From assembly GCA_035642095.1 (NCBI GenBank), contig DASQTB010000104.1, positions 1 through 57,694 of the forward strand: a DNA stretch of 57,694 nucleotides, in the 5' to 3' direction. Below, piece by piece: positions 31,939-40,998 of this stretch. Origin of the DNA: DASQTB01 sp035642095. GTDB lineage: Bacteria; Actinomycetota; UBA4738; CALAEC01. Under the pieces are notes generated by a model. The model searched no databases and was not told the origin of the DNA. It was given only the letters and a program-made list of their open reading frames with translations. Numbering within the stretch: position 1 is the stretch's first letter; every line of letters starts with the position of its first letter. The translations under genes and the position numbers were made by a program.

Positions 31939-33039
31939 ATGGCCCAGGAAGACTTCCTCCCCCTGATGGGGATCGACCACGTCGAGTACTACGTGGGCAA
32001 CGCGAAGCAGGCCGCGCATTACTACTCGAAGGCCTTCGGCTTCCGGGTCACCGCCTACGCCGGGCCGGAGACGAAGGTCCGGGACCGGGCCTCGTGGCTG
32101 TGCGAACAGAACGACGTCCGGTACGTGTTCACCGGTGGGATGGGGCCGGAGAGCGACATCGTGAAACACGTGTACGAGCACGGCGACGGGGTGCGGGACG
32201 TGGCTCTCCGGGTGCCGGACGCGGCCGACGCCTACGAGCAGACGGTGAAGCGCGGCGCCGAGGGGGTCCACGAGCCGGAGGTGTTCGAGGACGAGCACGG
32301 CAAGGTCGTCCGGGCCTCGATCAAGGCGTACGGCGACACCCTGCACTCGTTCGTGGAACGGGAGAACTACTCGGGCCCGTTCCTTCCGGGGTACCGGGCG
32401 GAGGAGCCCTATCCCGACGACGGGCCGGAGGTCGGCATCCAGGCCATCGACCACGTCGTGTGCAACGTGGCCCTCGGCGACATGAACCGGATGGTGGAGT
32501 ATTACGCGAACATCCTCGGGTTCAGCCAGCTGGTTCACTTCCGGGACGACCAGATCTCCACCGAATACACCGCGCTGATGTCGAAGGTCATGTGGGACGG
32601 CAAGGGCCGGGTCAAGTTCCCGATCAACGAGCCGGCCGAGGGGAAGAAGAAGTCCCAGATCGAGGAATACCTGGAGTACTACCGCGGTCCGGGCGTGCAG
32701 CACATCGCCATGGCCACGGACGGCATCATCTCGGCGGTCGACGCGCTCCGCGCTCGGGGGGTGAAGTTCATCCGGGTCCCGGCGACGTACTACGAGTCGC
32801 TCCGCCAGCGGATCGGGGAGATCGATCAGCCCATCGAGGACGTCGAACGGCTGGGCATCCTGGCCGACCGCGACGAGGAGGGATACCTGCTGCAGATCTT
32901 CACCAAGATCCAGCAGGACCGGCCCACCGTCTTCTACGAGCTGATCGAGAGGCACGGCTCCAAGGGGTTCGGGCTGGGGAACTTCAAGGAGCTCTTCGTG
33001 GCCATCGAGCGCGAGCAGGCGGAGCGCGGCAACCTGTAG
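31939..33039 (+). CDS. hpd: 4-hydroxyphenylpyruvate dioxygenase
   Basis: A 366-aa Fe(II) dioxygenase that converts 4-hydroxyphenylpyruvate to homogentisate in tyrosine degradation. The two vicinal-oxygen-chelate halves are visible. The iron ligands by family alignment are H172 (AIDHVVCNV), H255 (GVQHIAMAT) and E334 (VFYELIERHG). GYLLQIFTK and KGFGLGNFKELF are signature blocks. The start is ATG 31939, with GTGAGGA upstream. No homogentisate dioxygenase (hmgA) gene lies beside it, so the rest of the pathway is elsewhere. Confidence 0.97.
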   Translation: MAQEDFLPLMGIDHVEYYVGNAKQAAHYYSKAFGFRVTAYAGPETKVRDRASWLCEQNDVRYVFTGGMGPESDIVKHVYEHGDGVRDVALRVPDAADAYEQTVKRGAEGVHEPEVFEDEHGKVVRASIKAYGDTLHSFVERENYSGPFLPGYRAEEPYPDDGPEVGIQAIDHVVCNVALGDMNRMVEYYANILGFSQLVHFRDDQISTEYTALMSKVMWDGKGRVKFPINEPAEGKKKSQIEEYLEYYRGPGVQHIAMATDGIISAVDALRARGVKFIRVPATYYESLRQRIGEIDQPIEDVERLGILADRDEEGYLLQIFTKIQQDRPTVFYELIERHGSKGFGLGNFKELFVAIEREQAERGNL

Positions 33040-33079
33040 CCAAGCCGCCGGCCATTCGCCAGCGGGTAGACTCCCCGCC

Positions 33080-34510
33080 GTGACCGGGCCCGGACGGAGT
33101 GAGGTCGACGACGTCCTCGAGCTCGTCGTGGCCCGGGCCCGCGACTATCTGAAGGGAGTCGACGAGCGCGCCCTGCGGGGCGGGGACGTCGACCAGCGGG
33201 CCGACGCGTTCGCCGGTCCGCTCCCCGAACGCGGTGACGGGGCGGTCGCCGCGCTCGACCGGCTCCTCCGGGAAGGGTTCGAGGCGTCCGTGGCGTCCTC
33301 AGGACCCCGGTTCTTCCACTTCGTCCAGGGCGGGGTCACGCCGGCCGCCCTCGGTGCCGACTGGATCACGTCGACCCTCGATCAGAACGCGGGCCTGTGG
33401 GTGGCCACGCCCCTCGGGACGAAGCTGGCCGAGCTGGCGGTCTCCTGGCTCCGCGATCTGTTCGGGCTTCCCTCCGACTGGACGGGCGTCCTCACCACCG
33501 GCGCGACGATGGCGAACTTCGTCGGCCTGGCCTCCGCCCGTCGGTGGTGCGGCCTCCGGCGGGGGGTCGATGTCGACGAGGAAGGGCTGGCCGGGGTCCC
33601 GCCGATCCCGGTGTTCTCATCTGGCTACCTACATGCCAGCGCCAAGAAGGCCCTGGGGATGATCGGCCTGGGCCGCGATCGGATCCGCATCCTGGCCCGG
33701 GACGCCGCCGGACGCCTGGACGTGGACGCTCTTCGAGGGGCGCTCGATGAGCTTCACGGGGAGCCGGCGATCCTGATCGGGAACGCGGGAGAGGTCAACA
33801 CCGGCGACTTCGATCCGATCGGCGACCTGGCCGACCTGGCCGAGCAGTACGGCGCCTGGCTCCACGTGGACGGGGCCTTCGGGCTGTTCGCGGCGGTCTC
33901 ACCGCGTTCCGCCGGGCTGGTGGATGGCGTCCACCGGGCTCACTCCGTCATCTCCGACGGCCACAAGTGGCTGAACGTCGCCTACGACTGCGGCTTCGCC
34001 TTCGTCCGCGATCCGGCGCTCCTGGCGGGGGTTTTCTCGGCATCCGGCTCGGCGGCGTACCTGGCCGGTCCGGCCGATCGCCGGCCGCCGCTCGACCTCG
34101 GGCCGGAGATGTCGCAGCGGGCCCGAGGCCTGGCCGTGTGGGCCACGCTCGCCGCCTACGGACGGCAGGGGTACCGCGAGGTGGTGGAACGGCACCTGGA
34201 CCTGGCCCGGCGCGTGGCGGCCCGGGTCGACGAGGCCGACGACCTCGAGCGTCTGGCCGATGTTCCCCTCAACATCGTGTGCTTCCGGTACCGGCCCACC
34301 GGGGTCGAGGACGAAGGAGCGCTGAACGAGCTCAACCGCCGGCTCGGCGATACCGTCCTCCGCGACGGCCGGGTCTATGTGGGAACCACGGTGTACGAGG
34401 GAAAGACCGCGTTTCGTCCGGCCATCGTGAACTGGCGGACCCGTCAGGAGGACGTCGACGCTCTGGTCGAGGTGATCCGGGAGCTCGGCGCAGGACTGGC
34501 CGGAGGCTAG
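33080..34510 (+). CDS. PLP-dependent amino acid decarboxylase (DDC/group II family)
   Basis: A 476-aa group II decarboxylase-fold protein. Recognisable blocks are FFHFVQGGVTPAALGADW, GVLTTGATMANFVGL and WLHVDGAFG (the Asp contacting the PLP nitrogen). The Schiff-base Lys is in SDGHKWLNV. It resembles aromatic L-amino acid or tyrosine decarboxylases and may also act as an aldehyde synthase; the substrate is not certain. GTG 33080 lies 41 bp after hpd, so the pair may form an aromatic amino acid unit. Its stop overlaps the convergent TetR gene by 4 bp. Confidence 0.85.
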   Translation: MTGPGRSEVDDVLELVVARARDYLKGVDERALRGGDVDQRADAFAGPLPERGDGAVAALDRLLREGFEASVASSGPRFFHFVQGGVTPAALGADWITSTLDQNAGLWVATPLGTKLAELAVSWLRDLFGLPSDWTGVLTTGATMANFVGLASARRWCGLRRGVDVDEEGLAGVPPIPVFSSGYLHASAKKALGMIGLGRDRIRILARDAAGRLDVDALRGALDELHGEPAILIGNAGEVNTGDFDPIGDLADLAEQYGAWLHVDGAFGLFAAVSPRSAGLVDGVHRAHSVISDGHKWLNVAYDCGFAFVRDPALLAGVFSASGSAAYLAGPADRRPPLDLGPEMSQRARGLAVWATLAAYGRQGYREVVERHLDLARRVAARVDEADDLERLADVPLNIVCFRYRPTGVEDEGALNELNRRLGDTVLRDGRVYVGTTVYEGKTAFRPAIVNWRTRQEDVDALVEVIRELGAGLAGG

Positions 34511-35118
34511 AGCGTCAGGCCGGTGATGCCCCGCCAGGCCAGGCGGACCAGCGTGTCGACGGTCTTCCGCCGCTGTTCTTTGGGCGCGTCCGGATCCCGC
34601 TGCGCGGCTGTCTCGGCCATGCCCACCAGGCCGAGGGCCACGTCCTCGGCCTGCTTGCGATCCAGCTTTCCCCTCGACTCCCGGACGATGACCTCCGTCA
34701 CCTGGTCGAGGACCTCGTCCCGGAAGCGGAAGACCATCTCCCGGAACTCCCGCTCCGGGCCCACGGCCTCCTGCATCAACAGGCGAAAACCGGCGCCCTC
34801 GTCGTCGACGAAGTCGAAATACGCCTGGAACGAGCTCCGGATGCGCTCGCGGTTCCCCTTCGAGGTCTCCAGCGCCTCGGCCAGGCGATCCTTCAGGTTG
34901 GCCAGATCGGACTCCAGCAGGTCTCGATAGAGCTCCCGCTTCGACGGGAAGTGGTCGTACAGGATCGGCTTGGTGATCCCCGCCTCACGAGCCACGTCGT
35001 CCATGGTCACCGTGTGGTATCCGCGGCGTCCGAAGACCGTTCGGGCCACCTCGAGCAGCTGCTTCCGCCGCTCGGGGGCCCGCATCCGCCGCTTCGTCCC
35101 GGTCTTCGTGTCTGCCAT
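34507..35118 (-). CDS. TetR-family transcriptional regulator
   Basis: A 203-aa repressor. The N-terminal helix-turn-helix spans about residues 15-60 (RKQLLEVARTVFGRRGYHTVTMDDVAREAGITKPILYDHFPSKREL). A helical ligand-binding domain follows (TetR_C type). ATG 35118 was chosen because it lies directly beside a perfect palindrome at 35128. It is divergent from the acyl-CoA dehydrogenase, so an acyl-CoA or related lipid ligand is plausible. Autorepression is expected from the operator position. Confidence 0.92.
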   Translation of the reverse strand: MADTKTGTKRRMRAPERRKQLLEVARTVFGRRGYHTVTMDDVAREAGITKPILYDHFPSKRELYRDLLESDLANLKDRLAEALETSKGNRERIRSSFQAYFDFVDDEGAGFRLLMQEAVGPEREFREMVFRFRDEVLDQVTEVIVRESRGKLDRKQAEDVALGLVGMAETAAQRDPDAPKEQRRKTVDTLVRLAWRGITGLTL

Positions 35119-35127
35119 TGACCACCT

Positions 35128-35145
35128 GGTTACCGGATGGTAACC
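35128..35145. promoter_or_regulatory. Palindromic TetR operator candidate 1
   Basis: GGTTACC-GGAT-GGTAACC is a perfect 7-bp inverted repeat with a 4-bp spacer, 10 bp upstream of the tetR start and 68 bp before the acyl-CoA dehydrogenase. It is the best candidate operator for the adjacent TetR protein. Confidence 0.75.
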
Positions 35146-35159
35146 TACTGAGAAGTAGG
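35144..35159. promoter_or_regulatory. Palindromic operator candidate 2, abutting the first
   Basis: CCTACT-GAGA-AGTAGG is a perfect 6-bp inverted repeat with a 4-bp spacer. It shares its first CC with the end of the GGTTACC palindrome. Equal spacers but different half-sites suggest either a second regulator or a transcript hairpin in the leader of the divergent pair. Confidence 0.5.
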
Positions 35160-35212
35160 ATTCGAGGCTCTCGGGATAGAAGGATAGACCGCGACGCTGC
35201 CCGGAGGGACGG

Positions 35213-36406
35213 ATGGATTTCCGGCTGACCGAGGACCATCTCACCGCCCGCAAGTGGGCCCACGACTTCGCCGAGAAGGAGATCCGGCCGGTGGCGCCCG
35301 ACTACGACGAGTCCGAGGAGTTCCCCTGGCCGGTGGTGAAGAAGGCCGCCGAGATCGGGCTGTATTCCATCGAGTTCTGGACGGACATGGTCGCCGGAGA
35401 CGAGTCCGGCCTGCTCCTGCCGCTGGTCATGGAGGAGACGTCCTGGGGCTGCGCCGGCATCGGCCTGGGCATCTTCGGGACCGGCCTTCCGTTGGCGGCG
35501 CTGGCGTACTCGGCCTCGCCCGAGCAGCTGCTGGAGTGGGCCCCGAGGATGTTCGGCACGCCCCGGGACCCCAAGATCGCCGCGTTCGCCGTCACCGAGT
35601 CCGAAGCGGGATCGGACGTGTCGGCCCTGCGAACCACGGCCAGGCGGGACGGCGACGAATGGGTCCTCAACGGCCGGAAGGTGTTCGTCACGGGCGGGGG
35701 CATCGCCGACGTGCACGTCGTGGTGGCCACGGTCGATCCCGCGCTGGGTCACCGGGGGCAGGCCGCCTTCATCATCGGCCCGGACACCTCCGGGTTATCC
35801 CAGGGAAAGAAGGAGAAGAAGCTGGGGATCCGGGCCTCCCACACGGCGGAGGTCGTCCTGGAGGACTGCCGGGTCCCGCTGGGGAACGTGGCCGGCGGCA
35901 TCGAGCGGCTCGAAGCGAAGCTGGGCCGGGCCCGGTCGAAGAACGGGACCCGCCAGCATCACGCGCTGAAGACGTTCGAGATGACCCGTCCGTCGGCGGC
36001 CGCCCAGGCGCTGGGGATCGCCCGGGCGGCCAAGGAGTTCTCAGTCGCCTACGCGAAAAATCGGAAGACGTTCGGGCGGCCGATCATCGAGCACCAGGGT
36101 GTGGCTTTCAAGCTGGCGGACATGGCTCTGGAGATCGACGCGGCGCGGCTCCTCACCTGGCGGGCGGCGTGGATGGCGAAGAACGGCGTCGAGTTCCAGC
36201 ACGCCGAGGGATCGATGAGCAAGCTCAAGGCATCCGAAGTCGCGGTGTCCGTGACCGAGCAGGCCGTGCAGGTCCTCGGCGGGTACGGCTACATCAAGGA
36301 CTTCCCGGTGGAGAAATGGTACCGGGACGCCAAGATCTACACGATCTTCGAGGGGACCAGCGAGATCCAGCGGTTGGTGATCTCCCGCGCTCTGTCGGCC
36401 TACTGA
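35213..36406 (+). CDS. Acyl-CoA dehydrogenase
   Basis: A 397-aa FAD flavoenzyme oxidising acyl-CoA to trans-2-enoyl-CoA. Signature blocks are AFAVTESEAGSDVSALRTTA, KKLGIRASHTAEVVLEDCRVP and QVLGGYGYIKDFPVEKWYRDAKI; the catalytic Glu is in IYTIFEGTSEIQ. An insertion of about 20 basic residues (KLGRARSKNGTRQHHALK) precedes the C-terminal helical domain. ATG 35213 is preceded by a GGAGGGACGG ribosome site. Divergent TetR and the palindromes indicate local control. Confidence 0.95.
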   Translation: MDFRLTEDHLTARKWAHDFAEKEIRPVAPDYDESEEFPWPVVKKAAEIGLYSIEFWTDMVAGDESGLLLPLVMEETSWGCAGIGLGIFGTGLPLAALAYSASPEQLLEWAPRMFGTPRDPKIAAFAVTESEAGSDVSALRTTARRDGDEWVLNGRKVFVTGGGIADVHVVVATVDPALGHRGQAAFIIGPDTSGLSQGKKEKKLGIRASHTAEVVLEDCRVPLGNVAGGIERLEAKLGRARSKNGTRQHHALKTFEMTRPSAAAQALGIARAAKEFSVAYAKNRKTFGRPIIEHQGVAFKLADMALEIDAARLLTWRAAWMAKNGVEFQHAEGSMSKLKASEVAVSVTEQAVQVLGGYGYIKDFPVEKWYRDAKIYTIFEGTSEIQRLVISRALSAY

Positions 36407-36610
36407 TCAGCGCCAGTTTCGGCCGTCGGTCGAGTCGTAGCCCCACCAGTGCCCGGCCAGGCTGAGGAAGCCGAAGGAGAGAAGGAGGCCGAGGGCGATC
36501 CCGAGTGTGTCCGACATCGCCAGGCCGAGGAAGAACAGCGTCAGGAAGACGAGGACGATGACGAACACGCCCCATCGGGGGAGCTGTTGACGGTGGCGGT
36601 GCTCGGTCAC
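36407..36610 (-). CDS. Small two-helix membrane protein
   Basis: A 67-aa protein from GTG 36610. A basic, His-rich N-terminus (MTEHRHRQQLPRW) is followed by two hydrophobic helices (GVFVIVLVFLTLFFLGLAM and LGIALGLLLSFGFLSLAGHWWGY). It has no recognised family. It is convergent with the acyl-CoA dehydrogenase and divergent from corA. The membrane topology pattern makes it a likely real gene. Confidence 0.65.
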   Translation of the reverse strand: MTEHRHRQQLPRWGVFVIVLVFLTLFFLGLAMSDTLGIALGLLLSFGFLSLAGHWWGYDSTDGRNWR

Positions 36611-36662
36611 GTCACCACGCTACCGCGGGTCGGTGAGTCTGTGGGGTAGGCTCCGTTCCGGC

Positions 36663-37634
36663 ATGACTACCACCTGCCATCTCTACCGGGACGGGAAGGT
36701 CACCGAGGAGATGTTCGACGTCACCCGGATCAGCGACGCCCTGAAAGAGGACGGCACCTTGGTCTGGCTCGATCTCGAGGACCCGACAGAAGGGGAACTC
36801 GAGAGGCTGCGGGGGGAGTTCGACCTTCACCCCCTGGAGATCGAGGACACCCTCCACCGCGACCAGCGGGCCAAGGTCGAGGTCTACGAGGACCACTTCT
36901 TCCTGGTCCTGCACGCGCTGTCGGATGTGGGGGGTGAGGACCTGGCGGACTCGGAGATCCACATCTTCGTGGGAGCGGGGTACCTGGTGACGATCCGGTT
37001 CGCGCCCTCATACGACCTGGCCGTGGTGCGACGGCGGTGGGAGAAGCAGGCCGACCTGGCCGGGGAGGGGGGCGGCGCTCTCCTCTACGCTCTCTTGGAC
37101 GAGGTGGTTGACGGCTACTTCGACGTCGTCGAGCGGTTGGAGGACGGGTCGGAGGACATCGAGAGCTCGGTCTTCTCGGATCGCCCCGTCACCGATCTCC
37201 AGGAGGACATCTTCAGGCTGAAGAAGAAGGTCCTCCAGTTCCGTCGTCGGGTGATGCCGCTCCGCGAGGTCATCGATCTCCTCGGCGAGGAGGTCGGGGT
37301 GGTCACCGACCGGCTTCGACCGTATTACCGGGACGTGGCCGATCACATCCTTCGGGTCCTGGAGTTCACCGACAACGTGCGCGAGCTCCTGACCACGGCG
37401 CTCGAGGCCTATCTCTCCCAGGTGTCGAACCGGCTGAACCAGGTGATGAAGCAGGTGACGTCGTGGGCGGCCATCATCCTGGTTCCGACCCTGATCGCCG
37501 GGATCTACGGCATGAACTTCATCCGACCGTTCCCCGACTTCGACAACCCGGCAGGATTCTGGATCGCCATCGCCATGATGGTCGTCTCGGGCGGCATCCT
37601 GTATCGGGTGTTCCACGGTCGGGGTTGGATCTGA
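36663..37634 (+). CDS. corA: CorA-family divalent metal ion transporter
   Basis: A 323-aa CorA protein. A large soluble N-terminal domain (about 1-255) is followed by two C-terminal helices. The pore signature is present as IAGIYGMNFI, followed by the periplasmic loop RPFPDFDNPAGF. It should take up Mg2+ or Co2+ driven by membrane potential. ATG 36663 matches the family start. The DUF1003 gene follows after 35 bp in the same direction. Confidence 0.94.
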   Translation: MTTTCHLYRDGKVTEEMFDVTRISDALKEDGTLVWLDLEDPTEGELERLRGEFDLHPLEIEDTLHRDQRAKVEVYEDHFFLVLHALSDVGGEDLADSEIHIFVGAGYLVTIRFAPSYDLAVVRRRWEKQADLAGEGGGALLYALLDEVVDGYFDVVERLEDGSEDIESSVFSDRPVTDLQEDIFRLKKKVLQFRRRVMPLREVIDLLGEEVGVVTDRLRPYYRDVADHILRVLEFTDNVRELLTTALEAYLSQVSNRLNQVMKQVTSWAAIILVPTLIAGIYGMNFIRPFPDFDNPAGFWIAIAMMVVSGGILYRVFHGRGWI

Positions 37635-37669
37635 CGCCAGACCGCGGCACGATCGCGAGGAGGTGGCCA

Positions 37670-38143
37670 TTGCGACTCCGCTACCCGAAGCACCAGGGCC
37701 CCGACCGGCACCCGGCCAACATCCGCCACTTCGGCGACCGGCGAACGCTCGGGGAGCGGGTCGCCGACGGCGTCGCCGCCAGCGTCGGGTCGTGGCCGTT
37801 CATCATCATCCAGTCGCTCCTCCTGGGGCTGTGGATCGTGGCCAACGCGTTCCTCATCAGGGACTGGCTCGGAGGCCGGCCGTTCGATCCGTACCCCTTC
37901 ATCCTGCTCAACCTGGTGCTCTCGTTCCAGGCCGCATACACCGGTCCGGTCGTGATGATGAGTCAGAATCGTCAGGCGGCGAAGGATCGGGATGAAGCCG
38001 AGCACGACTACGACGTCAACCGGGAATCCCTGGAACGGCTCGAGCGGCTCGAGGAGGAGCAGGGCCGGATCCACGATCTCCTGGTTCGTCTGACGGAGAC
38101 CGGCCGGTCCGCGCCGTTCGGTCCTCAGGACTCCAGTCGGTAG
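37670..38143 (+). CDS. DUF1003 membrane protein
   Basis: A 157-aa protein with two transmembrane helices (WPFIIIQSLLLGLWIVANAFL and YPFILLNLVLSFQAAYTGPVVMMSQN) and the characteristic DUF1003 ending with QNRQAAKDRDEAEHDYDVN, followed by a coiled-coil tail. TTG 37670 was chosen: GAGGAGGT at 37657-37664 lies 5 nt before it and no ATG/GTG fits better. Function is unknown. It shares direction with corA and may be co-transcribed. Its end overlaps the convergent RlpA-like gene. Confidence 0.85.
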   Translation: MRLRYPKHQGPDRHPANIRHFGDRRTLGERVADGVAASVGSWPFIIIQSLLLGLWIVANAFLIRDWLGGRPFDPYPFILLNLVLSFQAAYTGPVVMMSQNRQAAKDRDEAEHDYDVNRESLERLERLEEEQGRIHDLLVRLTETGRSAPFGPQDSSR

Positions 38144-38730
38144 ATCTTCACGTCGACCAGGCCGCTCGACGGCTGGGCCAAGCGCTCGAACGCCCGCTTG
38201 GCCAGGTCGATCACCCGCCCGTCCCCGCTCGGGCCCCGGTCCATCACCCGGACGAACACGTATCGGTCCGCCGTGCGGACGGAGACCAGGCTGCCACACG
38301 GCCACCTCGGATGGGCGGCGTACATCCCGTGGAGGGGCTGGCCGCAGGAGCCCTGGGCACCCTCCAGGTCGTACCAGGAGGCCGTCCCAGCCTGGCGGGC
38401 CAGCGCGTCGTGGAAGTGGATGTCCTGGTGGGGATGGTCCAGCCGGAGGTGGTGCATCGTGGCGTGGAGGCGTCGCCATCGGTCCAGCGTGGGGCCGGGG
38501 TGCTTCGGTCGCCGGTGCCGCTCGTGCCAGCTCCGGTGGATCTGCCGCAGCTCCTGATGGGCTCGGAACCGGTGGCGCCAGAACGCCGGATCGTACTTCC
38601 ACCACCCCCGGACCTGGTGCGCGGTGGTGGGTCCGGCCATGACCAGCACCGCGGCCAGCACGGCTGCCGCCGCCTGGGCCATCCGCCGGCGGATCCCGGC
38701 GGATGGCGTGCGTGTTCCCATCGAGCGCAT
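38125..38730 (-). CDS. Secreted RlpA-like double-psi beta-barrel protein
   Basis: A 201-aa exported protein. The N-terminal signal peptide (MAQAAAAVLAAVLVMAGPTTAH) is followed by a His/Arg/Trp-rich linker of about 70 residues and a C-terminal RlpA-like DPBB domain (GTASWYDLEG to DVKIYRLES) with the DRGPSGDGRVIDLAKRAFE motif that is hallmark of RlpA. By family it may bind or cleave peptidoglycan glycan strands. The His-rich linker (HHLRLDHPHQDIHFH) could bind metal. A start three codons later (ATG 38721) is also possible. Confidence 0.85.
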   Translation of the reverse strand: MRSMGTRTPSAGIRRRMAQAAAAVLAAVLVMAGPTTAHQVRGWWKYDPAFWRHRFRAHQELRQIHRSWHERHRRPKHPGPTLDRWRRLHATMHHLRLDHPHQDIHFHDALARQAGTASWYDLEGAQGSCGQPLHGMYAAHPRWPCGSLVSVRTADRYVFVRVMDRGPSGDGRVIDLAKRAFERLAQPSSGLVDVKIYRLES

Positions 38731-38796
38731 CGGGATCGGATCACCCTACTGGGCGGCTCCCGGTCGTGCCAACCGGGCGAGCGGTAGCATGGGGAC

Positions 38797-39762
38797 GTGG
38801 CCGAGAAGATGGAACGCGTTCTCCTGGCGGCTCCGCGTGGGTACTGCGCCGGTGTGGACCGGGCCGTGGACATCGTCGAGCGCGCCCTCCGGATCCACGG
38901 CGCCCCGGTGTACGTCCGGAAGCAGATCGTGCACAACATCCACGTCGTGCGCGACCTGGAGCGGAAGGGAGCCGTGTTCGTCGAAGAGGAGTCTGAGGTG
39001 CCGGAGGGCGCCACCGTGGTCCTCTCGGCTCACGGGGTGGCCCCGGAGGTCTACCAGAACTCCGCGTCCCGGCACCTCCGAGTGATCGATGCCACGTGCC
39101 CGCTGGTCACCAAGGTCCACCTGGAGGCTCGCCGGTTTGCCGGCGATGGATCCACGATCCTCCTCATCGGCCACCAGGGGCACGAGGAGGTCATTGGCAC
39201 CAGCGGGGAAGCCCCCGACCACATCCGCCTGGTGGGCGACGTGGAGGAGGCTCGGGCCGTCGATGTCCCCGACCCGGAGAACGTGTCGTACCTCTCTCAG
39301 ACGACGCTGTCGGTCGACGAGACGAACGAGATCATCGCCGTCCTCCGGCGGCGGTTCCCCCACATCCAGGGGCCGCCCCGAGACGATATCTGCTACGCGA
39401 CGCAGAATCGCCAGGACGCCGTAAAAGATGTGGCCAGGCGGGCCGACGTGGTCCTGGTGATCGGCTCGGACAACTCCTCGAACTCGAACCGGCTAGTCGA
39501 GGTGTCCCGGGCCCTGGGTACGCCGGCCTACCTGATCGACGACGAAACCGAGGTCGATCCGTCGTGGTTCGATGGTGCACGGACGGTGGGGGTGACCTCC
39601 GGAGCGTCGGCGCCGGAGTGGCTGGTCGACCGGGTGGTGGGCTGGCTCCGCGAGCGGGGCGCCACCGACGTCGAGGAGGTCCGTGTGGTGGAGGAACACA
39701 TGGCCTTCGGGCTTCCCCGCGGCGTCCGGGACGCCGACCTCGCCGCGGCGACCTCCCCGTAG
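38797..39762 (+). CDS. ispH: 4-hydroxy-3-methylbut-2-enyl diphosphate reductase
   Basis: A 321-aa [4Fe-4S] enzyme, the last step of the MEP isoprenoid pathway, giving IPP and DMAPP. The cluster cysteines are C17 (RGYCAGV), C101 (DATCPLV) and C199 (DDICYATQNRQ). IGHQGHEEVIGT and the catalytic-Glu region SVDETNEI are intact. The start is GTG 38797; ATG 38809 would remove four residues. The organism therefore uses the MEP route, consistent with the UbiA-type prenyltransferase at 53256. Confidence 0.97.
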   Translation: MAEKMERVLLAAPRGYCAGVDRAVDIVERALRIHGAPVYVRKQIVHNIHVVRDLERKGAVFVEEESEVPEGATVVLSAHGVAPEVYQNSASRHLRVIDATCPLVTKVHLEARRFAGDGSTILLIGHQGHEEVIGTSGEAPDHIRLVGDVEEARAVDVPDPENVSYLSQTTLSVDETNEIIAVLRRRFPHIQGPPRDDICYATQNRQDAVKDVARRADVVLVIGSDNSSNSNRLVEVSRALGTPAYLIDDETEVDPSWFDGARTVGVTSGASAPEWLVDRVVGWLRERGATDVEEVRVVEEHMAFGLPRGVRDADLAAATSP

Positions 39763-40998
39763 CTAGGCCGGAGCCCCGGCGGGAGCTCGGACCAGCGCCT
39801 CGATCTCCGGGATGCCGTCCTCGGGACCGATCGAGATCACCCGATCTCCGGCCTCGAACTGGAATCGGGGCCGGGGCCGATAGATCCACCGCCGACCTCG
39901 CTGGACGGCGAGCACGAACATGCCCGTCTCCGTCTCCAGAGACAGTTCCTTGAGGGTGGCTCCTTCGGCGCGGGATCCGCGGTGGACCTCCGACTCCGCG
40001 GCCACCTCGTCGGAGGCCTCGATGGCTGCAGCCACCACCGGGTGGAGCTCCTCGCCCTTCTCCACGAGGTACGTCATCGACCGGGCGGCGTCGAAGATGC
40101 GCTCCGAGGCGTAGGCCAGGCGGATCAGGCCCCGGAGCTCGTCGGGCTTCCGGGCCTCGTACGAGGCCCGAAGGACCCATGACTCGAGCTCGTCTTGGAG
40201 CGTGTCGCTCCGTCCCTCCAGCGTGGTCACCTCCGCGGCCAGGGCCGGCTCGGCGAACAAGAGGGCCGAGTACGCCAGGCCCACGGCGACCTCGGCCGAG
40301 TTCTTCATCTCGACGAGGATGTCCACGGCTCGGTCGAGCTCGGAGAGGGGCACGGTGTCCGCCTCCGGAGGCTCCGGGAGAGACGCCGCGCCGCATATCT
40401 CTCGGATCAGGTTCACGCCTTCCTCCGGCCCCTGGAAGAGGAGGACGTCGCCCTCGTTGACCACCGTATCCGGGCCCGGGTCGTACTCCCACTCGTCGCC
40501 CCGACGGACGGCGATGAGCCACATGCCCGTCTCGGTGGGAAGCATCAGTTCCCGAAGGGAGCGGCCCACGCAGTCGGCACCCTCTCGGACCTTGACCCGG
40601 CCGACGATCTCGTCGGCGTGCCGGAGATCGGGCCGGAGGGCCTCGGGGATCCCCAGCGACGCCGTGACCACCCGGGCGATGTCGGCCGCCGCATCCCCGA
40701 TCTGCTCGATAGCCCCGGCGATGTGGAGCACGCCGCCCATGGCCTCGGCGTCCTCGGGGCTCCGAGCGGCCAGCATGGAGATGCGGCGCAGGTCGGCCAG
40801 GTAGCCGTCCATGACCTCCTCCAGGCGGTCGACCTCCTCGGCTAGGTCCTCGTTGTTGAAGAACAGGGCCGCATAGGCCAGGTCGACCATGATCTCGGAG
40901 GTGTCCTTCGCCTCCGCCAGGAGGTCCTTGACGGTTCGTGGGGGCTGATCGGCCATCGGCCTTGGCCTGCGAGTATAGCCACCGCTGCCGGCCGTCAC
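39763..40998 (-). CDS. Duplicated PhoU-TrkA_C (RCK_C) regulatory protein
   Basis: A 411-aa protein made of two similar halves, each a PhoU-like helical domain followed by a TrkA_C/RCK_C domain. The first pair spans about 15-205 and the second 210-400. The domain linkers GRSLRELMLPTETGMWLIAVRRG and GATLKELSLETETGMFVLAVQRG align closely, so it arose by duplication. RCK_C domains bind ions or c-di-AMP in known transporters. GTG 40998 overlaps the MgtE-like gene's stop (GTGA); ATG 40956 is the more family-typical start. It probably regulates that transporter. Confidence 0.85.
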   Translation of the reverse strand: MTAGSGGYTRRPRPMADQPPRTVKDLLAEAKDTSEIMVDLAYAALFFNNEDLAEEVDRLEEVMDGYLADLRRISMLAARSPEDAEAMGGVLHIAGAIEQIGDAAADIARVVTASLGIPEALRPDLRHADEIVGRVKVREGADCVGRSLRELMLPTETGMWLIAVRRGDEWEYDPGPDTVVNEGDVLLFQGPEEGVNLIREICGAASLPEPPEADTVPLSELDRAVDILVEMKNSAEVAVGLAYSALLFAEPALAAEVTTLEGRSDTLQDELESWVLRASYEARKPDELRGLIRLAYASERIFDAARSMTYLVEKGEELHPVVAAAIEASDEVAAESEVHRGSRAEGATLKELSLETETGMFVLAVQRGRRWIYRPRPRFQFEAGDRVISIGPEDGIPEIEALVRAPAGAPA

